This document shows positions 25,193 through 36,677 of a stretch of 64,000 bases of DNA, piece after piece. The notes below the pieces were generated by a model. It ran no database searches, was not told the origin of the DNA, and saw nothing but the letters and a program-made list of their open reading frames with translations. Source of the DNA: CAYMEK01 sp964389305 (GTDB taxonomy: Bacteria > Spirochaetota > Spirochaetia > SZUA-6 > DRHE01). Made by a program: the position numbers and the translations under genes. How positions within the stretch are numbered: the first letter of the stretch is position 1; every line of letters begins with the position of its first letter. The stretch spans positions 1-64,000 of the forward strand of contig CAYMEK010000019.1 in the NCBI GenBank assembly GCA_964389305.1. The letters are read 5' to 3'.

Positions 25193-26503
25193 CTAGCGGC
25201 CGTAACGCCTGAAGTAGATGTTGAGCAGTAGCCCTATCCCCAGCAAACCCGTCCACAACGAAGAACCCCCGTAGGAGAGAAAGAACAGGGGGATGCCCGT
25301 GATAGGCATGATCCCCATGGCCATCCCGATGTTGACTACCACGTGGAAGAAGATCATACCCACCACTCCGGCGCCGATGTACAGGGCGAAGTCGTCGCGG
25401 GCGATGTACATGATACGAATACCACGAAGCAGGATAATCAGAAACAGGGCAAAAACAAGAAAACCTCCGATGAAGCCCCACTCCTCGGCCAGGATAGAGA
25501 AGATGAAGTCGGTGCTCTGCTGGGGGAGAAACTGGTAGTGGCTCTGGGTGCCTTGGAGGAATCCCTTGCCGAAGAACCCTCCCGAGCCCACGGCGGTGAC
25601 CGACTGGATCAGGTTCCAACCCGCCCCCTGCGGATCTACCCTCGGGCTCAGAAACACGATGAAGCGCATTATCTGATAATCCCTCAAGGCCCGAACCACC
25701 AGGAGAGCGCCAAGATTGCTGACCAGCAGCAGGGATCCCACGTACAGAATCCAGTAGAAGTACTTGCGCTTGAAACCCCAATATCCCCAGGCGGAGAGCA
25801 GGGTGATCACAAGCAGGGCGGCGATAAGATACTTGGCCATATCGAAACTGGTCAGCGCGGCCACGATACTCGCCTCCCGGCCGACAATCCATTTCTCGTA
25901 GCCCGGCAGCACGGCCAGCACGATCATCAGCACTCCGGCGATAACCAGATACAGGAGATGACGCAGCCTCGCCCCCGCGGCGAAAGCCATGAAGAGAAAG
26001 ATCGGTATGAAGACCAGGGCGGTTCCCATGTCCGGCTGCAGCAGAATCAGCCCGACGGGCAGAACCACGATGGCCAGACCCAGGAGCAGGTGGGGAAGCT
26101 CTCGCACTCCCTTGCCGATTCCGGACAGGTAGCCGGCCAGCATAAGGATCGTGGTTATCTTGGCGAACTCGGAAGGCTGAATACCAAACTCGCCGATACC
26201 GAGCCAGGAACGAGCGCCGTGCACTTCGTTACCGACGAAGGGGGTGATCAGCAGCAGCAGTACCGTGAGGCCGTAGAAATAGACGGCGAGCGAGCGTAAT
26301 CGGTGGTAGTCTATCAGGATGACCCCGATCATCAGCAGCAGCCCGCTCGCGGCCCAGATAAGCTGTTTGATGAACTCGTCGGATAACCGCGCGCCGGCAA
26401 AGCTGACTCCGCTGGAGTAAATGAACAGCACACCGATGATGATGATCATCAGGGTGGCCGCCAGTAAAATGAAGTCGAAGGCGAACAGCGAGACGCGCTT
26501 CAC
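25193..26503 (-). CDS. rodA: Rod-shape SEDS glycosyltransferase RodA
   Basis: 436 residues from the GTG at 26503. The reading frame is open further upstream, but GTG overlaps the PBP2 stop in a GTGA arrangement and begins directly before the first membrane helix (KRVSLFAFDFILLAATLMIIIIG). About ten hydrophobic segments are visible, with SEDS signatures in EVHGARSWLGIGEFGIQPSE and PDMGTALVFIPIFLFMAFAAG, and near the end PLFFLSYGGSSLWTGLLGIGLL. RodA polymerises lipid II into glycan strands for lateral wall growth together with PBP2, encoded immediately upstream. It is longer than the ~370 residues of E. coli RodA because of an enlarged central loop (about 220-290). Confidence 0.95.
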   Translation of the reverse strand: MKRVSLFAFDFILLAATLMIIIIGVLFIYSSGVSFAGARLSDEFIKQLIWAASGLLLMIGVILIDYHRLRSLAVYFYGLTVLLLLITPFVGNEVHGARSWLGIGEFGIQPSEFAKITTILMLAGYLSGIGKGVRELPHLLLGLAIVVLPVGLILLQPDMGTALVFIPIFLFMAFAAGARLRHLLYLVIAGVLMIVLAVLPGYEKWIVGREASIVAALTSFDMAKYLIAALLVITLLSAWGYWGFKRKYFYWILYVGSLLLVSNLGALLVVRALRDYQIMRFIVFLSPRVDPQGAGWNLIQSVTAVGSGGFFGKGFLQGTQSHYQFLPQQSTDFIFSILAEEWGFIGGFLVFALFLIILLRGIRIMYIARDDFALYIGAGVVGMIFFHVVVNIGMAMGIMPITGIPLFFLSYGGSSLWTGLLGIGLLLNIYFRRYGR

Positions 26504-28461
26504 GGGGCAAGCTCCCGGGATTCCGTTTCCTGTCCGACCGCCTGCTGCAAGCCCGCTTCCCGCTCGGCCGCGGCCTGCCGGGCTGCCTCCCGCTGCTGCA
26601 CGATATACCACCAGGGCCTTAGAGTTTCCACCGCCTCTTCATAGGTCTGGTCGGCGAAAATCCCTTGAAGGATCACATTGGCCGCCTTCGGAGCCCACCA
26701 CTCCCACTCGTTTTCCGCCTCGACCATTACTACCACTACCACCCGCTCATCGGGATCCTCGGTCTGGTAAGGGGCGTAGGCGGCGAACCAGGAGTGCCAG
26801 CGGTCCTCGAACCCGGCCTGGCCGGTTCCGGTCTTGCCGGCTACTTCCACGGCTTTGGTAGTAATCACCACATTGGCCGTGCCTTCCGTGATCACACCGC
26901 GCATGGCTTTCTGCACGGTGCGGAAGGTGTCCTTGCGTATGGGAGCGACCCGCAGCTGCTCCGGCTCGATCTCGCGCACCAGGTCGCCGGTCGAAGGATC
27001 CCTCACCTCCTTGAGCACGTGGGGACGGAACACCCGTCCCTCGTTGACGATCATAGCCACGATGTTGGCCATCTGCAGGGGCGTTACCAGAAGATAACCC
27101 TGGCCGATGGACATGTTCAGGGTGTCCCCGCCCAGCCAGATCATGTGGTGGGTCTTCTGCTTCCACTCGGGGGTGGGCAGGAACCCTTCACTCTCCCCCG
27201 GAAGATCTATTCCTGTTGTCTGGCCCAGCCCGAACTCCCGAGCGTAGTACACGATGCGCTCCACACCCAGCTCCATCCCTACCGTGTAGAAATATACATC
27301 GCAGGACTGGGCCAATCCGCCGTACAGGTCCAGTGGGCCGTGACCGGTCTTGCGCAGGTGACAGTGGAAGATCCTGTCTCCATACTCGATCTTTCCTGTG
27401 CAGGTGATCTTGCGAGTTATGGGAAACACCTCCTCCTCCACTAGAGCCGTGGACATCACCATCTTGAAGGCCGAGGCAGGCGGATAGGAGGACTGAATGG
27501 CTCGGTTGATAAAGGGGAAGGTGGGGTCCAGCGAAAGCTGGTCGAACTCTTCGGCGCCTCTCTCGGTGAAAAACAGGTTGGCGTCGTAGTAGGGATAGGA
27601 AACCATGGCCAGTACCTCGCCGGTTGCAGGCCGGAGCACTACCACGGATCCGATCCGCTCCCCGAGAGATTTCTCGGCCAAAAGCTGGATGCGCCGATCT
27701 ATGGTAAGCACCAGGTTTTTCCCGGGCTCCGGGGGAATGTCTTCCTCGTGCTTCATCTTCAAGCTCTTCTCCCTCACGTCCACTGTCCGGAAACGAGTCC
27801 CGTCCTTGCCCCTCAGCAGCAGGTCGTACTGCTTCTCCACCCCGCTCTTGCCCAGTACCGTACCGAAGCTGTAACCCTGATTGTACAGTACCTGGATCTC
27901 CTCCCTGGTGATGTCGCCGACGTAGCCTATGACGTGGGCAAGGGAACCGGTTGTCAGGTAGTTGCGGATCGGCTTGTTGTGCCAGGTTACACCCGGGAAC
28001 TCCGAGATGTGCTCGGCCAGGAACGCCACGGTCTCGAAATCTACTCCGCCCTTGATCTCGATCGGCTGGTAGAGATGGTTGTATTTGGCTGGAACCTTTC
28101 TCTCGATCTCTTCTTTGTCGAGACCCAGGGCGGCAGCGAGCCCTTCAAAGAGCTTCTCCCGCTGCTCCGCCGGGACTTCGGCGGGAATCAGATCCACGGC
28201 AAAGGAGTCCTGGTTCACCACCAGCGGGAAGTCAAAATGGCAGTCGAAAATCTCACCACGTTGAGCGGGTATCGGCAACTCCCGTCGGGCTACCGCCCTG
28301 GCCCGGCGCTTGAACTCCCAGCCCCGAATAACCTGCAGATAGAAAAGCTGCCCGATCAGCAGCGCAAAGGATAGACAGACCACTACTCCGAGAGCAACAG
28401 CCCGGGATTTTACCTGGCCGTTGCCACGCGAATGAGAAGATGGGGATCGTTTAGATATCAT
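26500..28461 (-). CDS. mrdA: Penicillin-binding protein 2, elongasome transpeptidase
   Basis: 653 residues. A short cytoplasmic N-terminus and one membrane helix (about 20-42) lead into the PBP dimerisation domain (LPIPAQRGEIFD) and a class B transpeptidase domain. Catalytic motifs: SxxK as S330-A-F-K333, the SxN position as S386-C-D388, and KTG at 543-545 (VAGKTGTGQ). PBP2 cross-links the strands made by RodA. Its gene overlaps rodA by four bases and mreD by four, so translation is probably coupled. The C-terminal tail (about 615-653) is rich in Ala, Glu and Gln and appears specific to this lineage. Confidence 0.95.
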   Translation of the reverse strand: MISKRSPSSHSRGNGQVKSRAVALGVVVCLSFALLIGQLFYLQVIRGWEFKRRARAVARRELPIPAQRGEIFDCHFDFPLVVNQDSFAVDLIPAEVPAEQREKLFEGLAAALGLDKEEIERKVPAKYNHLYQPIEIKGGVDFETVAFLAEHISEFPGVTWHNKPIRNYLTTGSLAHVIGYVGDITREEIQVLYNQGYSFGTVLGKSGVEKQYDLLLRGKDGTRFRTVDVREKSLKMKHEEDIPPEPGKNLVLTIDRRIQLLAEKSLGERIGSVVVLRPATGEVLAMVSYPYYDANLFFTERGAEEFDQLSLDPTFPFINRAIQSSYPPASAFKMVMSTALVEEEVFPITRKITCTGKIEYGDRIFHCHLRKTGHGPLDLYGGLAQSCDVYFYTVGMELGVERIVYYAREFGLGQTTGIDLPGESEGFLPTPEWKQKTHHMIWLGGDTLNMSIGQGYLLVTPLQMANIVAMIVNEGRVFRPHVLKEVRDPSTGDLVREIEPEQLRVAPIRKDTFRTVQKAMRGVITEGTANVVITTKAVEVAGKTGTGQAGFEDRWHSWFAAYAPYQTEDPDERVVVVVMVEAENEWEWWAPKAANVILQGIFADQTYEEAVETLRPWWYIVQQREAARQAAAEREAGLQQAVGQETESRELAP

Positions 28462-28973
28462 GGCCTCTCCTTCTCCCTTGATCGCAAGGGTTTGACCAGC
28501 CCGAGAAGCCCGAAGAGGAACGGCGCCAGGATGGCATTATAGCCGAGCTCGATCCACAACGGACCGGCGAAGACGCCGAAGCCGGCCGCAGGTACAGCCA
28601 GGAAAGCAACCAGCAGGGAAGCGATGAGTCCCTTCACGACGGTGGCAATCATCACCAGGATGACCGGCATCAGTATGGGATCCACGAATATGTTCCCCGA
28701 AGTGAGTCCGTAGAAAAAACCCACGACGGTGCGAAAAAAAGCGTGAAACCCGAGCGGTGAAAGGCTCAATAGATCCTCGACCAGGCCGCCGGCGAAACCG
28801 CTGAGCTGAGCGGTCATGCTTCCCCTGCGCACGGCCGTAAAGACCAAAACGATCAAGGCCAGGTCCGGAACGACGCCCTTCAAGGCAATCCACCGCAAAG
28901 CGGTGCTTTGTAGAACCACAGAGAGTACGATGAGCAGCGTCGAGACAATGAAGGCCTTCAGATCCCTGCTCAT
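28458..28973 (-). CDS. mreD: Rod-shape-determining membrane protein MreD
   Basis: 171 residues, nearly all hydrophobic, with five to six helices, for example KAFIVSTLLIVLSVVLQSTA and LMPVILVMIATVVKGLIASL. The motif GGLVEDLLSLSPLGFHAFF matches the conserved MreD 'G...D.l...p.G' stretch. MreD links MreC to the RodA/PBP2 pair in the elongation complex. Its start overlaps the mreC stop by four bases and its stop overlaps mrdA. Confidence 0.92.
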   Translation of the reverse strand: MSRDLKAFIVSTLLIVLSVVLQSTALRWIALKGVVPDLALIVLVFTAVRRGSMTAQLSGFAGGLVEDLLSLSPLGFHAFFRTVVGFFYGLTSGNIFVDPILMPVILVMIATVVKGLIASLLVAFLAVPAAGFGVFAGPLWIELGYNAILAPFLFGLLGLVKPLRSREKERP

Positions 28974-29818
28974 CGTGCTTCCGTATCGATGATGAACACG
29001 TACTCCAGGCGGGAGAAATCCACGATCGGCTCGACTTCAAGCTCGAGGGACGCCTCGTATCCCTTGGCGGTCATCTCCCTGACCCGGCCTACATGGATTC
29101 CTTCCGGAAAAAGCCGCCCCATGCCGGAGGTGATTACCAGCTCGCCGTATTGGACCTGCTCGAGGGCCAGCTTCTTCACGTAACTCATGGACAACATCGC
29201 CGAATTAGTCTGGCTCCCGGCCACCAGACCGTCGAAGCGGGAGCCCTGCAGGCGGGCTGCCACGTAGGAATTCGGGTCGGTAATGGGCTGCACCATAGCA
29301 GTAGCCAGGGAAACCATCATGACCCTGCCTACCAGTCCCTGCAGGCCTCCCTGGAAGGCGACCACGGGCATCCCTTCCCTAACACCATGGAGTCTGCCTC
29401 GATTGACCACGATAGTGGAGAACTGGTTCCCCGGATCCCTGGCGATCACCTGGGCCGAAAGGTAACGGAAAGGCAATCGCTGGGCGAAACCAAGCTGCTC
29501 CCGCAGAGCCTGGTTTTCACGACGCAGCTCCGCGAGGTCCCGGGAAACCCGCTCGTACTCCGCCAGTCTCGCCCTGGCCTCGTCCAGCTCGCTGCGCAGG
29601 CGCTTCAGCTCGCCGATCGAGTTCCAGGTATTGGAGAACCAGTCCGTTACCGCGTGAATGCTCAGCTGAAACAGCGAGAAGAAGGACTGCCCGACCCGCT
29701 TCGGCTGCATGACCAGGTTGCGGTTGGACACGAGGATCATCACCAGGCAGAGAACAAGAATCAGGGCAAAGATTACGCCGTTCTTGTTTTTACGGATGAA
29801 GCTGGGTACTCCCGGCAT
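28970..29818 (-). CDS. mreC: Rod-shape-determining protein MreC
   Basis: 282 residues. One membrane helix near the N-terminus (NGVIFALILVLCLVMILV), then a coiled coil (about 65-105, RLRSELDEARARLAEYERVS) and a beta-rich C-terminal domain (SAQVIARDPGNQFSTIVVNRG, GMPVVAFQGGLQGLVGRV), the usual MreC layout. MreC is a bitopic periplasmic scaffold that activates PBP2. The gene lies between mreB (27 bases upstream) and mreD (overlapping). Confidence 0.94.
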   Translation of the reverse strand: MPGVPSFIRKNKNGVIFALILVLCLVMILVSNRNLVMQPKRVGQSFFSLFQLSIHAVTDWFSNTWNSIGELKRLRSELDEARARLAEYERVSRDLAELRRENQALREQLGFAQRLPFRYLSAQVIARDPGNQFSTIVVNRGRLHGVREGMPVVAFQGGLQGLVGRVMMVSLATAMVQPITDPNSYVAARLQGSRFDGLVAGSQTNSAMLSMSYVKKLALEQVQYGELVITSGMGRLFPEGIHVGRVREMTAKGYEASLELEVEPIVDFSRLEYVFIIDTEAR

Positions 29819-29845
29819 GGTTCGTTACTGCACAGTACCTCGTGC

Positions 29846-30880
29846 TCAATAGCGTATGTTGTAGAAGCGTTTTCCCATATCTTTGAGATTTTCAAGGAAC
29901 TTACCCGCACCCATGGCCACACACAGCAGCGGGTTTTCGGCCAGGATAACCGGCACGCCAGTTTCTTTGGAAACCAGCTTGGGGAAGCCCTTGAGCAGCG
30001 ATCCACCCCCGGTCATCACAATTCCCCTCTCCACGATGTCCGCGGCCAGCTCCGGAGGAGTCTCGCCCAGGGTCTTCTTGATCTCCTCGATGACCGTATA
30101 CGTGGGCTCCTTGAGTGCTTCGCGGACCTCGACCGAGTCCATCTCCAGGCGCCGCGGCAGACCGGTAATGGCGTCGGTACCTTTGATCTCCATCTTCTCG
30201 ATCTTCTTCTCAGGCGAGGCGTTGCCGATGGTGATCTTCACGTTCTCCGCCGTCGACTCGCCCACGATCAGATTATGGATGCTGCGCACGTGCTTGATGA
30301 TCGCCTCGTCGAACTCGTCCCCTCCGACCCGGATGGCGTTGGAGACCACGACTCCACCCAGGGAGATCACCGAGATCTCGGTGGTGCCGCCGCCTACATC
30401 GGCGATCATGTGCCCCGCCGGCTCGAGAATCGGAATGTTCGCCCCCAACGCGGCGGCCATGGACTCCTCGATCAGGTACACTTCCCGGGCTCCGGCCTGT
30501 TCGGCGCTCTCCCGTACCGCCCGCTTCTCAACCTCGGTGATGCAGGTGGGCACGCCTATGACCATCCGCGGCTTGACCAGCCAGCGCCGCGGTATAACCT
30601 TGGCAATGAAGTAGCGAATCATCTTCTCGGTAGTCTCGAAATCGGCGATCACCCCGTCACGCATCGGACGGATGGCGATGATGTCGCCCGGGGTTTTCCA
30701 AAGCATTCTCTTCGCTTCCGTACCCACCGCCACCACCCGCTTGGTTCCCCGCTCCACGGCCACGACCGAGGGCTCGGATAGAACTATTCCCTTTCCCTTG
30801 ACGTGCACCAGGGTATTGCAGGTACCCAGGTCGATTCCTATATCGGCTGAAAAGGCTTCAAACATCCCGCCAAGCCCCAT
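29846..30880 (-). CDS. mreB: Actin-like rod-shape protein MreB
   Basis: 344 residues, standard for MreB. Actin-fold signatures: phosphate-1 [20 protein letters not shown] (near residue 14), phosphate-2 [19 protein letters not shown] (about 155), and the adenosine motif [17 protein letters not shown] (about 290). MreB filaments orient the cell-wall elongation machinery. In helical spirochaetes it coexists with periplasmic flagella as a shape determinant. It is the first gene of the mreBCD-mrdA-rodA block. The TPR protein gene ends 34 bases upstream. Confidence 0.97.
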   Translation of the reverse strand: MGLGGMFEAFSADIGIDLGTCNTLVHVKGKGIVLSEPSVVAVERGTKRVVAVGTEAKRMLWKTPGDIIAIRPMRDGVIADFETTEKMIRYFIAKVIPRRWLVKPRMVIGVPTCITEVEKRAVRESAEQAGAREVYLIEESMAAALGANIPILEPAGHMIADVGGGTTEISVISLGGVVVSNAIRVGGDEFDEAIIKHVRSIHNLIVGESTAENVKITIGNASPEKKIEKMEIKGTDAITGLPRRLEMDSVEVREALKEPTYTVIEEIKKTLGETPPELAADIVERGIVMTGGGSLLKGFPKLVSKETGVPVILAENPLLCVAMGAGKFLENLKDMGKRFYNIRY

Positions 30881-30914
30881 AAAGTTCCTCCATCTAAGCT
30901 GCTTGTTGTTCGCT

Positions 30915-31859
30915 TCAACGATAGTATTTTAAACGCGCCCCGTAGTGCGACGGGTCGATGATCAGGGCCTTCCGCCATTCCGCCCGGGCCCTCACAGGAT
31001 CGTTCATCTTAGAATAGATTTCTCCTAAATAATAGTGGGCGTCTGCCGAGTTCTCGTCCAGGGCCAGTATCTCCTCGTATTGTTGCTCCGCCTTGAAGTA
31101 ATCCTGGCGTTCAAAGTAAAGCTGTCCCAGGAGAAACCTGCTCCTCTTCTCCACAGCCCTGTCTTCGGTCTTGTTGACAGCCCGAATCAGGTACTCCTCA
31201 GCCTCCGCCGTGCTACCAAGCTGCAAATAGCTCTGTCCAATCATTAAAAGCAGGAGGTCGGTCGGATTGATCTCCAGCGCCCGCTGGAAGTACTCCAGTC
31301 CCTCCTCAAGGCGATCCAGCTGAGTGGCGGCCAGTCCCAGGTAGTCGTAGATATCCTCACGCTGATAGCCGGCCTCTAAAGCTCGCTCGAGGTACCTCAG
31401 GGTTAGGTCGTAGTAGAACTTGCCCTTGTGGTAGTAAGCTTTTCCCAGGATGTAGTCGGTTTCAGCGGACCAGCTATTATTCGGATCCAGCTTGGCTCGA
31501 CGCAGGGAGACGATCGTTTCGTCCAGAAAAGGGATGCGCTCCTCCAGGGTCACTTCGGAAACGGCCCTGTAGAAGTAAGCGAATCCCCGGTACACCAGAG
31601 CGGTGGTATCGACCGGATTCTCCTTCAACCGTTCGTCGCAGCGGCCGACCAGCTCTTCGTACAGACGGTTCTGCCACAGCTCGTTCAAAGACTGCGATTC
31701 CGTTTCCGGCTCGAGCCAGGCCGCAATGCGCGGGACCCAACGCAGCCGCCAGGCCGTCAGCACTAGGAGGAGGACAGCCAGGACTATCAGTAGGATGAGC
31801 CATACTCTGCTCCTGCTCCTGCGCCGTTTGTATCTGTACCTTTCGACGTTCAGAATCAT
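30915..31859 (-). CDS. Membrane-anchored TPR protein
   Basis: 314 residues. A very basic N-terminus ([12 protein letters not shown]) precedes one membrane helix ([19 protein letters not shown]), so the N-terminus is cytoplasmic and the rest periplasmic. Residues about 55-310 contain at least six TPR-like units (for example [20 protein letters not shown] and [19 protein letters not shown]). The ATG at 31859 is only about 13 bases from the end of the RNase P RNA and has no evident Shine-Dalgarno sequence, so either the start is elsewhere or translation depends on an unusual leader. Its place directly upstream of mreB suggests an accessory of the elongation complex or envelope assembly; inference only. 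Confidence 0.8.
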   Translation of the reverse strand: MILNVERYRYKRRRSRSRVWLILLIVLAVLLLVLTAWRLRWVPRIAAWLEPETESQSLNELWQNRLYEELVGRCDERLKENPVDTTALVYRGFAYFYRAVSEVTLEERIPFLDETIVSLRRAKLDPNNSWSAETDYILGKAYYHKGKFYYDLTLRYLERALEAGYQREDIYDYLGLAATQLDRLEEGLEYFQRALEINPTDLLLLMIGQSYLQLGSTAEAEEYLIRAVNKTEDRAVEKRSRFLLGQLYFERQDYFKAEQQYEEILALDENSADAHYYLGEIYSKMNDPVRARAEWRKALIIDPSHYGARLKYYR

Positions 31860-31871
31860 GGCTTACAGTAT

Positions 31872-32268
31872 AAAAAGGGGCAGGTCGGTAAGCCGGGTTC
31901 TGTCAACGGGCCATCATCTATCTGGCTGAAAGCGTTGCCGCCTTCAGATCTTGCAGTCCACCCGCAGGCTTGCGGCCAGAGCAACCTTCGCCTGCTGCTT
32001 GACTTTGCTCCTGATGAGGCTTGCCGTACCCCGTACGTTGCCGCACAGGTGGTGGGCTCTTACCCCGCCTTTTCACCCTTACCCGCATCGCCTGCTCTTG
32101 CGAACAGACAGCGGGCGGTATCTTTTCTGTGGCGCTGTCTGTTGCCGCGCTCTTGGGAATCGCGACACCCGGGCATTACCCGGCATCATACTCTGAGGAG
32201 CCCGGACTTTCCTCCAAGGCCGCCGTCAACCGGCTGCACGCCTCAGCGATGACCTGACCTACCCCTCT
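31872..32268 (-). ncRNA. rnpB: RNase P RNA, bacterial type A
   Basis: About 397 nt. The catalytic RNA of ribonuclease P trims tRNA 5' leaders. On the minus strand the conserved 5' block GAGGAAAGTCCGGGCTCC (complement near 32185-32215) is followed by the variable arms. Near the 3' end come the conserved CAGAACCCGGCTTACCGACC region and a T-run. Helix P1 is perfect: AGGGGTAGGTC at the 5' end (32266 downward) pairs with GACCTGCCCCT at the 3' end (31886-31876), including one G-T pair. The P4 strands and the ACAGAA element are also recognisable. A sigma-70-type promoter is placed correctly just upstream. It sits between the CdsZ-like gene and the TPR-mreB genes, all on the same strand. Confidence 0.95.
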
Positions 32269-32270
32269 TC

Positions 32271-32299
32271 TTATTATCGGAAAATTACAGGAACATCAA
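32271..32299 (-). promoter_or_regulatory. Probable rnpB promoter
   Basis: On the minus strand TTGATG (32299-32294) lies 17 bases upstream of TAATAA (32276-32271); an overlapping GATAAT (32278-32273) gives 15-base spacing. The predicted start at about 32265-32268 coincides with the first bases of helix P1. Confidence 0.55.
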
Positions 32300-32345
32300 T
32301 GGTCTATCGAAGCGGACTTTGGGGCCGTGGCAGTATTCTGGGGTG

Positions 32346-33164
32346 CTACTCATCGCTATCCGGCGCGGACTCCTCCTCGGCCTCCTCTTCCTCTTCACTC
32401 TCCTCTTCCTCCTCGCCGGACTCCTCCTCTTCTTCGTTGTGCTCCTCTATTTCTTCCGGCTGGAAGAACAGGATACGGCTGCAGTAGGGGCAGAACATGA
32501 TCCCTTCGCCCTTACGAATGTCGTTGACATACTGTACGGTCAGGATCATGTGGCAGCCGCTGCACACGCCGTGCTCGATAGGCACAATGCCTAGCCCGGC
32601 TTTGCTCCTGATAATGCGCTCGAACTTGAACAGAATCTCCTCGTCCAACCCCGGAGTGATGGACTTTTCGGACTTCTCGAGGGTTTTCAGCTCCTTGTTC
32701 TTCGCCTGCAACGCTTCTTTGATGCGGGATTGCTCCTTGCGAACCTCTTCCTCCTGCTTGCCGATCATGGACTCGTCTTTTTCGAGATTCACCTTCATCT
32801 CGGCGAGCAGCTGCTCTTCACGTTGCAGGTCCCGCCGCAGGTCCTGTTCCTTTTCCCCTGAGTCTTTTATCTCCTTGTCGAGGGCCTCATACTCGCGCTG
32901 TGTCTGAATAAGGTCCATCTGCTGCTCGAACCCTTCGCGCACCCTCTCCGCTTCGATGGCTTTGTTCCTTAGCTCGTCGATATAGCGGCTTTTAGTTTCG
33001 TACTCCTGTGTCTTCTCCAGATAGGACTTTTTCATTCTGTTGAGCAGCTCGGTTCTCGTAGCCAGGATCTTCGGGATCTCCTCCATTTCCTGTTCGACTT
33101 CGAACTTCTTGGACAGAACTTCCTGAAGAGACCGCAGCTTGTCGAACACCTCTTTCATAACCAT
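32346..33164 (-). CDS. Coiled-coil C4 zinc-ribbon protein (DUF164/CdsZ-like)
   Basis: 272 residues. Residues 5-180 form a long antiparallel coiled coil. The C-terminal zinc ribbon has Cys201-x2-Cys204 and Cys225-x2-Cys228 (VCSGCHMIL ... MFCPYCSR). This is the DUF164/zf-RING_7 family, which includes Chlamydia CdsZ (CT398) and Helicobacter HP0958, chaperone-like proteins that bind RpoN and flagellar or type III secretion components. Unusually, the last ~30 residues are almost pure Glu. It lies directly between rpoD and rnpB. I infer an RNA-polymerase- or secretion-associated adaptor; the family's biochemical role in spirochaetes is not known to me. Confidence 0.85.
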   Translation of the reverse strand: MVMKEVFDKLRSLQEVLSKKFEVEQEMEEIPKILATRTELLNRMKKSYLEKTQEYETKSRYIDELRNKAIEAERVREGFEQQMDLIQTQREYEALDKEIKDSGEKEQDLRRDLQREEQLLAEMKVNLEKDESMIGKQEEEVRKEQSRIKEALQAKNKELKTLEKSEKSITPGLDEEILFKFERIIRSKAGLGIVPIEHGVCSGCHMILTVQYVNDIRKGEGIMFCPYCSRILFFQPEEIEEHNEEEEESGEEEEESEEEEEAEEESAPDSDE

Positions 33165-33184
33165 CTGCTTTTCCCCTTCCCGTA

Positions 33185-34895
<1,711 letters not shown>

Positions 34896-34915
<20 letters not shown>

Positions 34916-36656
34916 CCATGCTCACCTTTAAACTCTGTAGTTCTTCGTCTAAATACATCTTTTCGGCCAGAAGCTCTTTTAGCTTCACCGGGTCTTTGTC
35001 CCTGGCCAGGGCGGACACCAATGCTCGCTGCTTCTTCTCCAGGCTGCGTCTGCGAATCTTCTTCAAGCCGTCTTGAATCATCTTCTGCGGATTGAGCATG
35101 AACTCCCCGGAAGCGGCCTTTTCCAGCAGCAGCGCCTTCAGCTCGGCATCCTCCAGCCGCTGCAGCAGCAGCTCCTCCGTTGTTTCCCCCTGCCGGAAGC
35201 ACTCCTCCAGCGCGACGAACACTTTCCGGGCCCTGATGTCCTCCAAATCGTCTACGGCGATGGTATTCCTGACCTTGGGAAAGTATTCGCGGTTGACTGC
35301 AACTACAAGTAGAAAGAACAGGTCTGCAGAGATGCTCTGCACCTCCCCTATTTGAAGCGAGTCTTTTTTTTCTATGGATCGCCCTAACCCCCGTAAAAGA
35401 TCGCTACGCACGGACTCAAAGTCAACCCCCAGGTCTTCGGCCAGCAGACGGAGATAGCCGTCTCGCTTGACCTGTGAATCGATGGAAGATAGATAAGAGG
35501 TTAAGTGCCTGATGACAGCCCGCTTGCCATCCGGACTCCTGGTATCGTATTTCGACCGCGCCGTGTTCAGATAGAACTGGAAACCATTTATATGATATTT
35601 CACTTTTTTTTGCAACGCCGCCGGCCCTTCTTTTTCGAGAATTTCCGCCGGGTCCTTGCCTCCTTCCAGCATGACCACCTCGGCGGCCAGGTCATGCCGC
35701 TCGCAGATAAGAATGGCCCGCTCGGTAGCTCGAAGGCCCGCCTCATCCGCATCGAATAGCAGCAGCCCCCTCGAGGCATAGCGTTTCAGTCTTCGTACCT
35801 GCTCTTCGGTAACCGCAGTTCCCAACGGAGCTACGGCATTTTCGACGCCGGCCTGGTAGAGAGCCAGCACATCCATGTAGCCCTCCACCAGCAGGAAAGA
35901 ACCTTCCCGCCGGATCTGCTGGTATACCCCGGAGCAGCCGTAGAGGTTTTCCCTTTTTCTGAAAAATCCTGTCTCGGGAGAGTTAAGGTATTTGGGCTGA
36001 ACATCGGAGCTAAGTGTACGGCCGCCGAAGGCGAGCACCTCATTCCTGTGATTCATGATGGGAAAGACGATGCGCTGTCGAAACAGAGCAACCAGCTCCT
36101 TCCGGCCGGAAACGAACAAACCGGAGTCCAGCAGGAACTCGCTGGAATACTTTTTTTCGAGCAGGAACCTGCCCAACCATCCACTGGCGGCTGGGGCGTA
36201 GCCAAGCTGGAATCTGTCCCAGGTCTCCCTTCTCAGGCCTCTTTGGTCTAGATAGGAGCGAGCCGCCTCCGCTTCCGGGCGATTGATGAGCAAGTGATGA
36301 AACATGCCGGCCACCCGCCGGTAAAGCTCAAGATAGGCATCCCTCTTCCTGGTGTCCCCCTGCTCCAGCTCTATCTCCACGCCCGCCTTCTCTGCCAGCA
36401 GCCGGACAGCCTCCACGAAGGAAAGCTTCTCCATCTCCATGATGAAGGTGAACAGGCTGCCTCCCTTATGACAGCCGAAGCAGTAGAACAAGGACTTCTC
36501 CGGATTTACCGTGAAAGAAGGGGTCTTCTCCGCATGGAACGGGCACAATCCCCATAACCTGCCGCCTCTGCTCTGAAGTCGTACGTACTCCGATACAACC
36601 TCGGCCATGTCGAGACGATCGGTAATCCTGGCGAGGACGGAATCGGGAATTCTCAT
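34896..36656 (-). CDS. dnaG: DNA primase DnaG
   Basis: 586 residues. The CHC2 zinc domain at the N-terminus has Cys38, His41, Cys59 and Cys62 ([21 protein letters not shown]). The catalytic core follows with FGGRTL near residue 215, the TOPRIM domain ([20 protein letters not shown], then [12 protein letters not shown]) and a helical C-terminal helicase-interaction region. DnaG makes RNA primers for lagging-strand synthesis. Order mltG-dnaG-rpoD; dnaG-rpoD pairing is the classic macromolecular synthesis arrangement (rpsU absent here). Confidence 0.95.
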
Positions 36657-36677
36657 ATCATTGCCGACACGTGCCCC

